A stretch of 64,000 bases of DNA from Gammaproteobacteria bacterium UBA2679. Lineage in GTDB: Bacteria > Pseudomonadota > Gammaproteobacteria > Pseudomonadales > Oleiphilaceae. Positions within the stretch are counted from its first letter, which is position 1. Each line of letters begins with the position of its first letter. The translations under genes were made by a program, and so were the position numbers. The stretch covers positions 98,974-162,973 of the forward strand of contig DEMD01000016.1 in assembly GCA_002354735.1 (NCBI GenBank), written 5' to 3'. The notes beneath the pieces are model-generated. The model saw nothing but the letters and a program-made list of their open reading frames with translations, had not been told where the DNA came from and ran no database searches. This document shows, in pieces, positions 16,704-24,577 of this stretch.

Positions 16704-17999
16704 TTAGATGAGGCCGGGTAATCCGCCTCGTCCATGGCCGGTATAGCCGTAACTATCGATCGACACGTCCATCATATTCGCGATCGACACCAAAAGTTTG
16801 CTATGAGCATCGCCGTCGAAATCGAGATAGCGACCGGTCTGCAGCGCGCCGCCAGCGTTCCCCGCCAATATGAATGGCATATCCTTGTGGTCATGGTCGT
16901 TACTGTCGCCAAGCTCTGAGCACAGGAAGATGACCGAGTTATACAGCAGGCTATTGCCATCGCTATCGGTACGGCTGTCCAGGCTTTCGATCAGGTAACG
17001 GAACTGCTCCATGAAGTACTGCTTGTACTTGACGAACTTCTGGGCGGTCGCGCTGTCACGGTTACCATAGTGTGAAGTATCGTGATGCCCCTGATCGATA
17101 TTCCGTACCCGCGTCGGGCTTACCGGGTGTGACCACATCAGCGTGGCCACTCGTGTCATGTCACAGGCGAAAGATTGGGTAATCAGGTCCATCTGCAGCT
17201 TGCCGATGGTCTCGAAGTGTTCCTCCAGGTGGATCTTTGGTGGATAGCCATGATAACCCTCCGGCACAGTAAACCCACCGCTGTTGAAGCTGCCTGTTGT
17301 GCACACGCCACCACTATTGCCACCGTCGAGTATTCGCTGTTCAACCTCACGGACACTGGCGGTATGCTTTTCGAGCTTTTCGCGCTCATTGGCACCCAGA
17401 CGGGCATTGAGTCTAGTCAGGTCACCCATCACAGCATCGAGGATGCTGCGCTTGCGGCGATTCGCCAGTGTCTCGTCGCCGGGTCCGGCGCTGCCAGCGA
17501 ATATGTTTTCGAAGGCGTTGAGTGGGTTGTCGTTCATGGTGATCGGGATTTTCCCCGATGAATAGGACACGACGTTGCCAGCACCATTCTGAAAGTTGGC
17601 ACCCACACCCAGGTGCAGCGACTTGAAGGGCAGGTCTGCCCCCACTCGCTGGCCCAGGAAATAGTCGAGCGAGCTGTCCGAGTTGCCGGTGAGCACTTTA
17701 GCGACACCGCCTTCGTGCGTGGAACCACCCTCGTACATTGTGAGGCCGCGGGTGAAGACACAGTGTTGCTTGACACGTTCGAGCGGGCTGGTCATCGGCG
17801 CGAGCGTGAAGTTTGTCTCTGAACCAGACGGATGGAAAAGCTCCGGAATGGCGCCATCCGGGATATACACGAACACTGCACGCTTGGCAGCAGTACCCGC
17901 GGCGAATGCGGAGCGGCTCCAGGGAATGGAGGCCAAGGGCGCTGCAAGTGCAGCACCGGCCAGGCCTTTGACAAACTGACGGCGATTGGCTTTCATCAT
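16704..17999 (-). CDS. Tat-exported DUF1552 family protein
   Basis: This 431-residue protein has a twin-arginine signal peptide: NRRQFVKGLAGAALAAPLAS followed by a hydrophobic stretch ending SAFAA. The body is a DUF1552 domain. It starts at AVFVYIPDGAIPELFHPSG and includes GGSTHEGGVAKVLTG, a SLDYFLGQRVG stretch, and near the end SVIFLCSELGDSNDHDHKDMP and GRYLDFDGDAHSKLLVSIAN. Tat export suggests folding, perhaps cofactor loading, before crossing the membrane. The fold resembles alkaline-phosphatase/sulfatase-like DUF1501 relatives, but the activity is not known. It is the last gene of a three-gene operon, 6 bases after the DUF1592-type gene. These two families are almost always encoded together. 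Confidence 0.85.
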   Translation of the reverse strand: MMKANRRQFVKGLAGAALAAPLASIPWSRSAFAAGTAAKRAVFVYIPDGAIPELFHPSGSETNFTLAPMTSPLERVKQHCVFTRGLTMYEGGSTHEGGVAKVLTGNSDSSLDYFLGQRVGADLPFKSLHLGVGANFQNGAGNVVSYSSGKIPITMNDNPLNAFENIFAGSAGPGDETLANRRKRSILDAVMGDLTRLNARLGANEREKLEKHTASVREVEQRILDGGNSGGVCTTGSFNSGGFTVPEGYHGYPPKIHLEEHFETIGKLQMDLITQSFACDMTRVATLMWSHPVSPTRVRNIDQGHHDTSHYGNRDSATAQKFVKYKQYFMEQFRYLIESLDSRTDSDGNSLLYNSVIFLCSELGDSNDHDHKDMPFILAGNAGGALQTGRYLDFDGDAHSKLLVSIANMMDVSIDSYGYTGHGRGGLPGLI

Positions 18000-18005
18000 G
18001 GTCTC

Positions 18006-21000
18006 CTATTGATCTCTGCGCAGTGTGAATGACTGCAGCTGCGTGACACCGATCATCAGGTCCTGCAGGTTGAAGTTGTTGCTGGCGAACAGGCTGACGA
18101 GGTTCGCGAGCGTGTTCCTGTCGCTGGATGCTTCCACATAGCCTCGGCTGAAGCGATAGAACTGCGTCGCCATACAGGCTTTCGTCCCGCCGGTTTCCGC
18201 GAGCACCGATTGCATGTCCCGAGCGCCGTCATAGGCCGCTGTCGTTGAGCTCAACAGACCATCTAGACCATGGATGACTGCAGAGGTGTCTACCAGCTTG
18301 TCCTTGTCTTTCGTGCGGAAGCCGCCGGCACCATCAAAGGCTTCGAAGCCGAAGCCCACGCCATTGAGGTACAGGTGGCAGGCCTGGCACTCTGGCGCCT
18401 TGGTGCGCTCTGCAAAGCGCTCACGAGTCGTCATCTCGGGATCCGGGTCGGGGAAACTGGTATCCAGGTCCACCGGGGGTGGTGGCAGTTGTTGACACAT
18501 GATGCGGTCGCGAACGAAGGCGCCTCTTGGTACCGGAGCGGTTTCATTGGCGTGGCCGTGTGCTGCCATGACTGCGCCGAGGGTTAGCAGGCCGCCGCGG
18601 TTACCGGTCGTGTCAGCCACTTTCTGAACGGTATTGCCTGTGACACCAGGAATGCCGTAATAGTTCGCCAGTGCATTGTTAACGAAGACGTAGTCGGCGT
18701 TGAACAATTCATCGAACATCTGGGTGGAGTCGAACACAACATGGTTGAAGAAGGCTTTCATCTCCATGTCCATGGCCGCTCTGACCGCCGGCGTGAAGTT
18801 CGGATAGATGCCCATGTCCTTGCTGCCAATGGAGTTCTGATCGGCTTCCAGCCACTGTGCAACGAAGTGGCCCATATGCTCCCGGGCTTTAGGGCTTTGC
18901 AGCAAACGTCTTGCCTGTTCGTTCAGCTGGGCTGGCGTCGAGAGCGCGTTGCTGGCAGCAGCTTGTAACAGGGCGGCATCTGGCGCGCTACCGTGGAACA
19001 TGTAGGACAACTGCGAAGCCACTTCATATGGTGTGAGTCGGTAAATATTGCCGCTCACCGCCTCACCGAGTTCGCTGATGTACAGGAAGTTCGGCGACAC
19101 GAGCATGGCTTGAATCACCTGTCTCATACCGGCGTTGAAATCACCCTCACTTTCGAACAGCGTTTCATAGCTTGACTGCTCAGCGGCAGAAAGCGGTCTG
19201 CGAAATGCTTTCAGGCCAAAGTCCTTGATGAAGCGTTCTGCGCAACCGGCGCTGCCGGGATCACAACTGAGTAGGTGTGCCCGTCGTTGAGCCACTGCAC
19301 GTTCAGCAAGCGTTTCAGCGGCACCGAGATATTCATCGACATGGCGACTAGTCACCACGTTCTTGCTGGCGTTGTTGTCAAACCCGCGAACGATGGCTTC
19401 TACAGGGAAATTGTTTGTCACGTCTGGCGTGACGCCTAGCAGATCCCGCACCGTATTTTCGTACTGGTAACGGGTGAGCAGGTTGAGTTGTCGCGGGCCC
19501 GGTGTTTCGTCCTCCAGGTCCACGGGCGCGTCATCCCAGAAGGTTTCAGCAATGTAGGCTGCGACCTTGTCAGAGCAGTCTGCGCCACAAGCCGTTGGAT
19601 TGCCGAGCGGCATGCGGGCCTCGATATAACTCGCCAGCGCAGTCAGCTCCTGCCGGCTGGTTAGCGCTACGCCTACAGAGCCGCCGCTGCCATCATCACC
19701 ATGACAGCTGGCACACTGCGCCTCATATATACTCTGACCAGTGTCTGCACCATCGCCGCCGCCGGTTCCACCATCGCCATCGCCATCGCCATCGCCATCG
19801 CCGCCGCCATCGCCGCCGCCGGTTCCGCCATCGCCATCGCCGCCGCCATCGCCGCCGCCGGTTCCGCCATCGCCATCGCCGCCATCGGTTCCACCGTCGC
19901 CGTCTTCGGCAGTGTCCACAACTACGATCGCTGATGACTCAGAAGGCACGCTGCCATTCAAAGCGACCACACGGTAGGCGAATTCGCCCTCCGCATCGAG
20001 CTGATCCGAATAGCTGGTCTGGTTCGCTGCAACGGTGCCGACAGTCTGCCAGTAGCTGTCGTTCGACATCCGCTTGATCATGAAGCCGGTCTCGTTGTCG
20101 CTGAGATCCTGCCAGTTGACCGTGCTGGTCATGGTTGCAGCCGTGTACGTGCCGCCGACGATTGCTGGTGCGGCTGGGGTGGCTGCGATCTGAATGGGCA
20201 TCGCATCTTCTGAAGCTTCCAGCTGGAGCTGGAAGTAGACTGGCACGGCTTCGCCAATGGACATCAGGCCAGCCAGGGCGCGCAGTACTTCAAGTCCACC
20301 GCTCAGCTCGAAATCAGTGCTGTTGATGACGACTGGCTTGAAGCTTGACACTGTCGCGCTGCCCGCTGAGTTTTTCACCACCAGGACCTCTGCCGTTAGC
20401 GGTTTGCTCACGCCGTGAAGGAGGAGGTCTCCGCTCAAGGTGATGACTTGAGACTGGCCAACTGCCAGCTTGCTCACGCTTTCGAGGTCAATCTGCGTTT
20501 TCAGATACAGCATCGGCAGGATATCGGTCTCAAACAACAGCTCCTTGAGCCGACCATCCCGAATGGCAATATTGGTCGCGACACTGTTGAGGTCGATAGC
20601 CAGTGTCGCCATCCCTTGCTCGTTGATGCTCGCCGACATTTCGGTGAACGACTGCACTTCCGCATTGTGTTCGTTCTTGACGGTAACGAAGTTCAGAGTG
20701 GAGCGCGCGTTGTTGAGTTGCCATTTTCCGGCGACCGGATCAGGTGTGCCGTTATGGCCGTCGTCTCCATCGTCACCGCCACCGTTGTCGCCATCACCTG
20801 GCTCGCCAGTAGAACAGTTCTTTCCGTTCAGGAAGAATTCTGTGGGCAGCGTTTCTGAAGGGTCTGCGATATTGAAACCGAAATTGAAAGTTGCTCCGGT
20901 GGCAACCTTCGCGTTATAGCCGGCATCGATAACACCGACCTGATTGCCGATCTGGACATGCTTGCCATTCCAGAGATTGGTTATCTGTTCACTGCCGCCG

Positions 21001-21194
21001 AATTTCCAGCTGAGTTCCCACTCTTGGAGGGCGGGCCCCAGATTAGTGACCTTTATACTCTGTGTGGCACCATGCCCCCAATTATGCACAGTTCTGAAGT
21101 CGACGGTGCAGAGCTCTTCGGCAACGGCCGCCTTGCCCGCCATTGCCCCGAGCGTTAGCAGCGATAGCTTGATCAAGTTATTCATGTTTCTCAC
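18006..21194 (-). CDS. Multidomain secreted protein: CBM2 - YceI - FN3 - cytochrome c - DUF1587/1595/1592/1588/1585
   Basis: The protein has 1062 residues. Signal peptide 1-25. A CBM2-like carbohydrate-binding domain (about 28-127) is bounded by Cys29 and Cys127. A YceI-like lipocalin domain spans about 155-328 and a fibronectin type III domain about 335-425. A Gly/Asp repeat linker runs 430-483. A cytochrome c domain has the haem motif CASCH at 494-498 and a likely Met ligand in RMPLGNP. Then come DUF1587 (LTRYQYENTVRDLLGV), DUF1595 (FGLKAFRRPLSAAE), DUF1592 (YRLTPYEVASQLSYMF), DUF1588 with a second CxxCH (CQACH, 936-940), and DUF1585 (FSRGYVEA). The set suggests a secreted dihaem redox enzyme on a polysaccharide surface; the reaction is unknown. 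Its ATG overlaps the stop of the preceding gene (ATGA). Confidence 0.88.
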   Translation of the reverse strand: MRNMNNLIKLSLLTLGAMAGKAAVAEELCTVDFRTVHNWGHGATQSIKVTNLGPALQEWELSWKFGGSEQITNLWNGKHVQIGNQVGVIDAGYNAKVATGATFNFGFNIADPSETLPTEFFLNGKNCSTGEPGDGDNGGGDDGDDGHNGTPDPVAGKWQLNNARSTLNFVTVKNEHNAEVQSFTEMSASINEQGMATLAIDLNSVATNIAIRDGRLKELLFETDILPMLYLKTQIDLESVSKLAVGQSQVITLSGDLLLHGVSKPLTAEVLVVKNSAGSATVSSFKPVVINSTDFELSGGLEVLRALAGLMSIGEAVPVYFQLQLEASEDAMPIQIAATPAAPAIVGGTYTAATMTSTVNWQDLSDNETGFMIKRMSNDSYWQTVGTVAANQTSYSDQLDAEGEFAYRVVALNGSVPSESSAIVVVDTAEDGDGGTDGGDGDGGTGGGDGGGDGDGGTGGGDGGGDGDGDGDGDGGTGGGDGADTGQSIYEAQCASCHGDDGSGGSVGVALTSRQELTALASYIEARMPLGNPTACGADCSDKVAAYIAETFWDDAPVDLEDETPGPRQLNLLTRYQYENTVRDLLGVTPDVTNNFPVEAIVRGFDNNASKNVVTSRHVDEYLGAAETLAERAVAQRRAHLLSCDPGSAGCAERFIKDFGLKAFRRPLSAAEQSSYETLFESEGDFNAGMRQVIQAMLVSPNFLYISELGEAVSGNIYRLTPYEVASQLSYMFHGSAPDAALLQAAASNALSTPAQLNEQARRLLQSPKAREHMGHFVAQWLEADQNSIGSKDMGIYPNFTPAVRAAMDMEMKAFFNHVVFDSTQMFDELFNADYVFVNNALANYYGIPGVTGNTVQKVADTTGNRGGLLTLGAVMAAHGHANETAPVPRGAFVRDRIMCQQLPPPPVDLDTSFPDPDPEMTTRERFAERTKAPECQACHLYLNGVGFGFEAFDGAGGFRTKDKDKLVDTSAVIHGLDGLLSSTTAAYDGARDMQSVLAETGGTKACMATQFYRFSRGYVEASSDRNTLANLVSLFASNNFNLQDLMIGVTQLQSFTLRRDQ
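19751..19908. repeat. Low-complexity repeat coding the Gly/Asp linker
   Basis: Units of CCATCGCCATCG and CCGCCGCCATCGCC recur, with an approximate 33-36 base higher-order period. On the coding (minus) strand this gives a GDGDGGTGGGDGGG-type linker of about 50 residues between the FN3 and cytochrome domains. Such tracts vary in length by slippage. The acidic Gly/Asp composition could bind calcium, which is speculation. Confidence 0.85.
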
Positions 21195-22198
21195 TCTTCC
21201 GTAAGGGTTGCGTAATCCGCGTCGAAAAACAGGGCGAAATCCACCGGCACGGCAGTGCTGATGGACGTGAGGCTGGCAACCTGCTTGAGTGCGTCTACGC
21301 CTGCGCCGAGATCGAAATCATCGGCCTTGATGATGACTGGAGAAGCACTCTGGACCAGAAAGCGCGTGTTGGTCAGGCGTTGAATCCTCAACTTCGCGGG
21401 CACCGCTTTCGTCTGCCCATGAAGTTCGAGCTGGGCAGTGACATCGCGCGTCATACTTTCGCCAGGCACCATAGCCTGGAGTGGCGCAAGTTGATCTTCC
21501 AGGTCCAGTGTGACAACTGCGCGGGGAAACTGTGCGACTTCGAACAGGAGCTCGTCCAGCCGCTGATCCCGGATGGCGATGCCGGTGTTGGCACTCGCCA
21601 TATCAATCACCAGCGTGGCTTCACCAGTTTCACTGATTGATCCGGACAGGCCATCGAAGCGATGTGTTTCCACCAGGTTCAGCTTCTTGGTCGATACAAA
21701 GTTCAGATAGGACTGGGTGGCATCCAGCTGCCAGTTTCCGGTCGTCGCGGGTGGATCAGTCGGATCGGTCGGGTCAGTCGGATCTGTGGGATCAGTTGGA
21801 TCTGTCGGCTCGTCGACACCACCGTCGCAGGGTTTGCCGTTCATACTGAAGCTGGTGGGGATTGCGCCGCTCGGCTGGCTCACGTTAAAGCCGAGGTTAA
21901 GGCGACTGCCGCTGCTTATCCTGCTGTTCCAGCCGGCGCTCTGAAGCAGCACCGTGGCGCCATCCTGAGAGGCCGTAGCGTTATAAATCGACTCGATCTT
22001 TTCCTGACCCGGGAAGGACCATCCGAGCGTCCAGGCATCAGCGTCCGGACCATAATAACTTACGTTGACGCGATGGGTGGCGCCTGTGGGCCAGCTGTGC
22101 TGGATTGAGTAGTCGACCTCGCAGAGCGGCCCTGCCAGCGCGCCGCCGGAGGCAGCAACGCTCAGGAGAATACTCAATAGACTGTGTTTAAGTTTCAT
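21191..22198 (-). CDS. Secreted CBM2 - YceI domain protein
   Basis: From ATG at 22198 the product is 335 residues. Signal peptide about 1-22 (GGALA). A CBM2-like domain spans about 25-124 between Cys26 and Cys124, with aromatic residues including Trp in TLGWSF and SAGWNS. A Pro-Thr-Asp tandem linker runs about 130-150, and a YceI-like lipocalin domain about 154-328. Except for the linker it has the same layout as the first 330 residues of the next gene's product, so the two N-terminal halves are paralogous. YceI proteins bind polyisoprenoids or other lipids in the periplasm. CBM2 binds cellulose or chitin-like chains. It is the first gene of the operon; the frame stays open to 22297 without family similarity. 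Confidence 0.85.
   Translation of the reverse strand: MKLKHSLLSILLSVAASGGALAGPLCEVDYSIQHSWPTGATHRVNVSYYGPDADAWTLGWSFPGQEKIESIYNATASQDGATVLLQSAGWNSRISSGSRLNLGFNVSQPSGAIPTSFSMNGKPCDGGVDEPTDPTDPTDPTDPTDPTDPPATTGNWQLDATQSYLNFVSTKKLNLVETHRFDGLSGSISETGEATLVIDMASANTGIAIRDQRLDELLFEVAQFPRAVVTLDLEDQLAPLQAMVPGESMTRDVTAQLELHGQTKAVPAKLRIQRLTNTRFLVQSASPVIIKADDFDLGAGVDALKQVASLTSISTAVPVDFALFFDADYATLTEE
21752..21805. repeat. Six 9-base tandem repeats coding a Pro-Thr-Asp linker
   Basis: Six units of the form xGGATCxGT encode, on the minus strand, (Asp-Pro-Thr) repeats joining the CBM2 and YceI domains. The units differ mostly at third codon positions, so the amino-acid repeat is kept while the DNA has drifted. 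Confidence 0.85.
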
Positions 22199-22262
22199 GG
22201 TGCAATTTCTAACCCTTTCAGATGTGTTGGTATTACGACAAGCCGTTTTAACTGCTCCGGGC

Positions 22263-22862
22263 CTACCGCTTCGGTGTGAGAAGAATTCTGGAAACAACCG
22301 CTTTGTAGACGAGGTAGGTCGCCAGACATGTCCAGCTCAGGAACAGCATGTACATCGCGAGAATATTTTCGATGCCAGTATTGAAGTTCAGGGATTTCGA
22401 GACGCCCAGGTAGACCGGAAAGATCCAGGAAACGAAAGATACCGACGCAAAGCCGAACATCATGGCCTTCTCATCGACGGTGATATCGGTGAAGAGCTGC
22501 TTGCCCACGTTGCGGCTCAGGATGGGAAAGATCTTGCGATGCAGCATAACGCCGTTGATCGTCAACATGGTCACAATGAAGACCTTGCCCCAGATCTTCT
22601 GGTTGGTGAGTAGTTCTGGATCGGTAACATAGTAAATCGCCAGAAACGCCAGCCCGGAAGCCCACAACAGAAAGAGCCCAATGCTCACGACCCGAGTCAT
22701 GAAAGAAAAAACTGCCAGCTTTTCGCTCGTTATTTTGTCGCAGTAGAAATACTTGAAGATCAGCGCATCCAGCATGAGCGCGCCCCCCACACCAAGGCTC
22801 AGGCCGATGAGGTGAAGAAAAATGCTGGCGGTTCGAATGGCATCCGGTGCGAGCAAATCCAT
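22263..22862 (-). CDS. Integral membrane protein of unknown function
   Basis: This 199-residue protein has five or six membrane helices. They include FLHLIGLSLGVGGALMLDAL near the start, VSIGLFLLWASGLAFLAIYY, a short conserved-looking LTNQKIWGKVFIVTMLTINGVMLH stretch, and VSFVSWIFPVYLG. The His residues in the first and fourth helices (FLHLIG, VMLHRK) could be haem ligands, as in some small cytochrome-b-like proteins, but no canonical motif is present. I do not recognise the family. It ends 64 bases before the CBM2-YceI gene on the same strand and could be co-transcribed with it. Confidence 0.7.
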   Translation of the reverse strand: MDLLAPDAIRTASIFLHLIGLSLGVGGALMLDALIFKYFYCDKITSEKLAVFSFMTRVVSIGLFLLWASGLAFLAIYYVTDPELLTNQKIWGKVFIVTMLTINGVMLHRKIFPILSRNVGKQLFTDITVDEKAMMFGFASVSFVSWIFPVYLGVSKSLNFNTGIENILAMYMLFLSWTCLATYLVYKAVVSRILLTPKR

Positions 22863-23067
22863 TTTGAAACTCCATCCTTTTCACGACCGGCTTTGGCGAT
22901 CGAAAGACGCCAAGGTCGTTTCAGCATCAGGCTGATAACAGCGGCCAGAATCAGAACGTTATCGTTGGCGGCGGATGGTAAGTACTTGCACCTAAGAGAA
23001 CATCGTCGGATTGGACGACAATCGATTAAAAATAGGCGCTTATGTGGACCTGGTCACACGAACCAGT

Positions 23068-23703
23068 TCAAACCCAGCCGAGGCGCATGGCCTTGACTAC
23101 ACAAGCAGTGCGATTCGTCACATGAAGCTTTTTGAACATCCGACGAAGATGAGTGCGTAAGGTGGAGCCGGAAATGCCGCAGGCCTGGCAGATCTGGCTG
23201 TTGTCTATGCCTTCCACCAGCTTCTCCAGGACGTCGACCTCTCGTGCGGTGAGCATTTCAAGATCTGCAGCTGGCGCATCGGTGGGTATTTGAACTGTTG
23301 CGGGATCGTAGGTGATTGTGCGACAAAGTGATTCGATTTCGTCCTCTGTGCAGCTTTTCAACAGTGCGCCGCGTGCGAAGGACATCCGCACCCGTTCAAG
23401 CACGAACGCATCGAGTCGATCGAGAAGCACCACGACCGCTAGTTGCGGATGGTTTTCCTGAAGTTCGTCCAGCAAGTTGAAGACGCTGCCAGATCTGAGC
23501 TGGCTATCAACGAATACGAGATCGAAATCAAGATTCTTCAGTGCTGTTTTTGCCTCATTGCAGTGAGTGACCTGTACAATGAGTGACCCTGGAATTCTGC
23601 GTCTGAGTGCTGCACGGAATCCGTCAGCATAGAAGGGCTGATCCTCGACGAGGAGGAAATGGAGCGGTTTCATCATTGGCACGTCTTCATCCTTGAGCGG
23701 CAT
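23068..23703 (-). CDS. NarL/FixJ-type response regulator with atypical receiver
   Basis: This 211-residue protein (ATG at 23703; ATG at 23676 also possible) has a receiver domain starting LLVEDQPFYADGF. The phospho-acceptor is Asp66 (LVFVDSQL) and the conserved Lys is Lys117 (ALLKSC). The switch Thr/Ser position is Leu94 (VVVLLDRLDAF), which is not expected in a phospho-responsive receiver. The C-terminal LuxR-type helix-turn-helix is at LTAREVDVLEKLVEG to STLRTHLRRMFKKLHV. The DNA-binding end is nearly the same as that of the divergent regulator at 23897, so they probably share sites. It may act independently of phosphorylation. Confidence 0.88.
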   Translation of the reverse strand: MPLKDEDVPMMKPLHFLLVEDQPFYADGFRAALRRRIPGSLIVQVTHCNEAKTALKNLDFDLVFVDSQLRSGSVFNLLDELQENHPQLAVVVLLDRLDAFVLERVRMSFARGALLKSCTEDEIESLCRTITYDPATVQIPTDAPAADLEMLTAREVDVLEKLVEGIDNSQICQACGISGSTLRTHLRRMFKKLHVTNRTACVVKAMRLGWV

Positions 23704-23896
23704 TACAAGCCCGACGGCAGGGTCAGGCCATCTCCGAGAGCGAACATCATAGCGAAGGCGTCATCGCTGCCTATTGGCTATAAGGCATATCTGTGATCGG
23801 AATGTGACCGTTATCCGGTCCGGCTTTGAATAAGCCTTTATGATTGCCGTTCAGTAACCTTACAAAAAATAGTGCGGCAGGATCAGGAACTTGGAT

Positions 23897-24577
23897 ATGA
23901 CAGTTCACGAGGCTTATGCCCCTCAGCAAGAAGATGATCGCCAGCGCTTGATGACCGAGCCTGTGCAGGGTGTGTTGTCTTTTCTACTGATAGAAGACCA
24001 CCCAATGTATGCCGAAGGCTTCCGATCGGCGATACATCGAATATTCCCGCGGGCACGGCTACAGGTTGCCTCGAGCGGCTCGGCTGCTCGGCCCTTGCTG
24101 GCTCACCAGCCCTTCGATCTGGTTTTTCTCGACATCAATCTACCCGATGTAAACGGTCTGGATCTGCTGGTCGATTTGCAGAACGAAGGCATCTGGCAGC
24201 CCATTGCCATACTTACCGGGGCCGTTGATGCTCTGGCGGTGGAGACGGCGCGGCGTCGTGGCGCGCTCGGGCTGATTTCCAAACGGAGTGACGACACCTG
24301 CCTGGAGTCGATTTGCAGCCGGCTGCTGGCTGGCGATACGGCATTTGAGATAGGGCCATCCAGCCTTAGCCCTGGTGAAACGCTGGAGGACATTACCTCG
24401 CGGGAGCTAGAGGTTCTGCAGAAGCTCGCTACCGGACTTGAGAACAGTCAGATCTGCAAGGAACTGGGTATCTCGGATTCAACGCTGCGGACTCATCTGC
24501 GAGCACTGTTCCAGAAGATGCAGGTGCCAAACCGGACGGCCTGTGTGGTGAAGGGAATCCGTCTGGGCTGGGTCTGA
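23897..24577 (+). CDS. NarL/FixJ-type response regulator, partner of the adjacent hybrid kinase
   Basis: From ATG at 23897 (AGGAAC upstream) the product is 226 residues. The receiver starts LLIEDHPMYAEGF. It has Asp79 as phospho-acceptor (VFLDINLPDVNG), Thr107 as switch residue (AILTGA) and Lys129 (LISKRS), so it is fully equipped. The LuxR-type HTH covers LTSRELEVLQ-like residues ITSRELEVLQKLATG to DSTLRTHLRALFQKMQV. The last 45 residues closely match the divergent regulator at 23703. Its TGA overlaps the kinase ATG (ATGA-type coupling), so regulator and kinase are made together. Confidence 0.9.
   Translation: MTVHEAYAPQQEDDRQRLMTEPVQGVLSFLLIEDHPMYAEGFRSAIHRIFPRARLQVASSGSAARPLLAHQPFDLVFLDINLPDVNGLDLLVDLQNEGIWQPIAILTGAVDALAVETARRRGALGLISKRSDDTCLESICSRLLAGDTAFEIGPSSLSPGETLEDITSRELEVLQKLATGLENSQICKELGISDSTLRTHLRALFQKMQVPNRTACVVKGIRLGWV

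Noticed and set aside
19751..19908. CRISPR-like repeat array
   Set aside because: The repeats are short, in frame with a protein linker, contiguous without spacers, and no cas gene is present.
19502..20077. Forward 191-codon frame rich in His and Arg
   Set aside because: It is the antisense reading of the Gly/Asp linker repeat and flanking domains of the minus-strand gene; it has no start context or family similarity.
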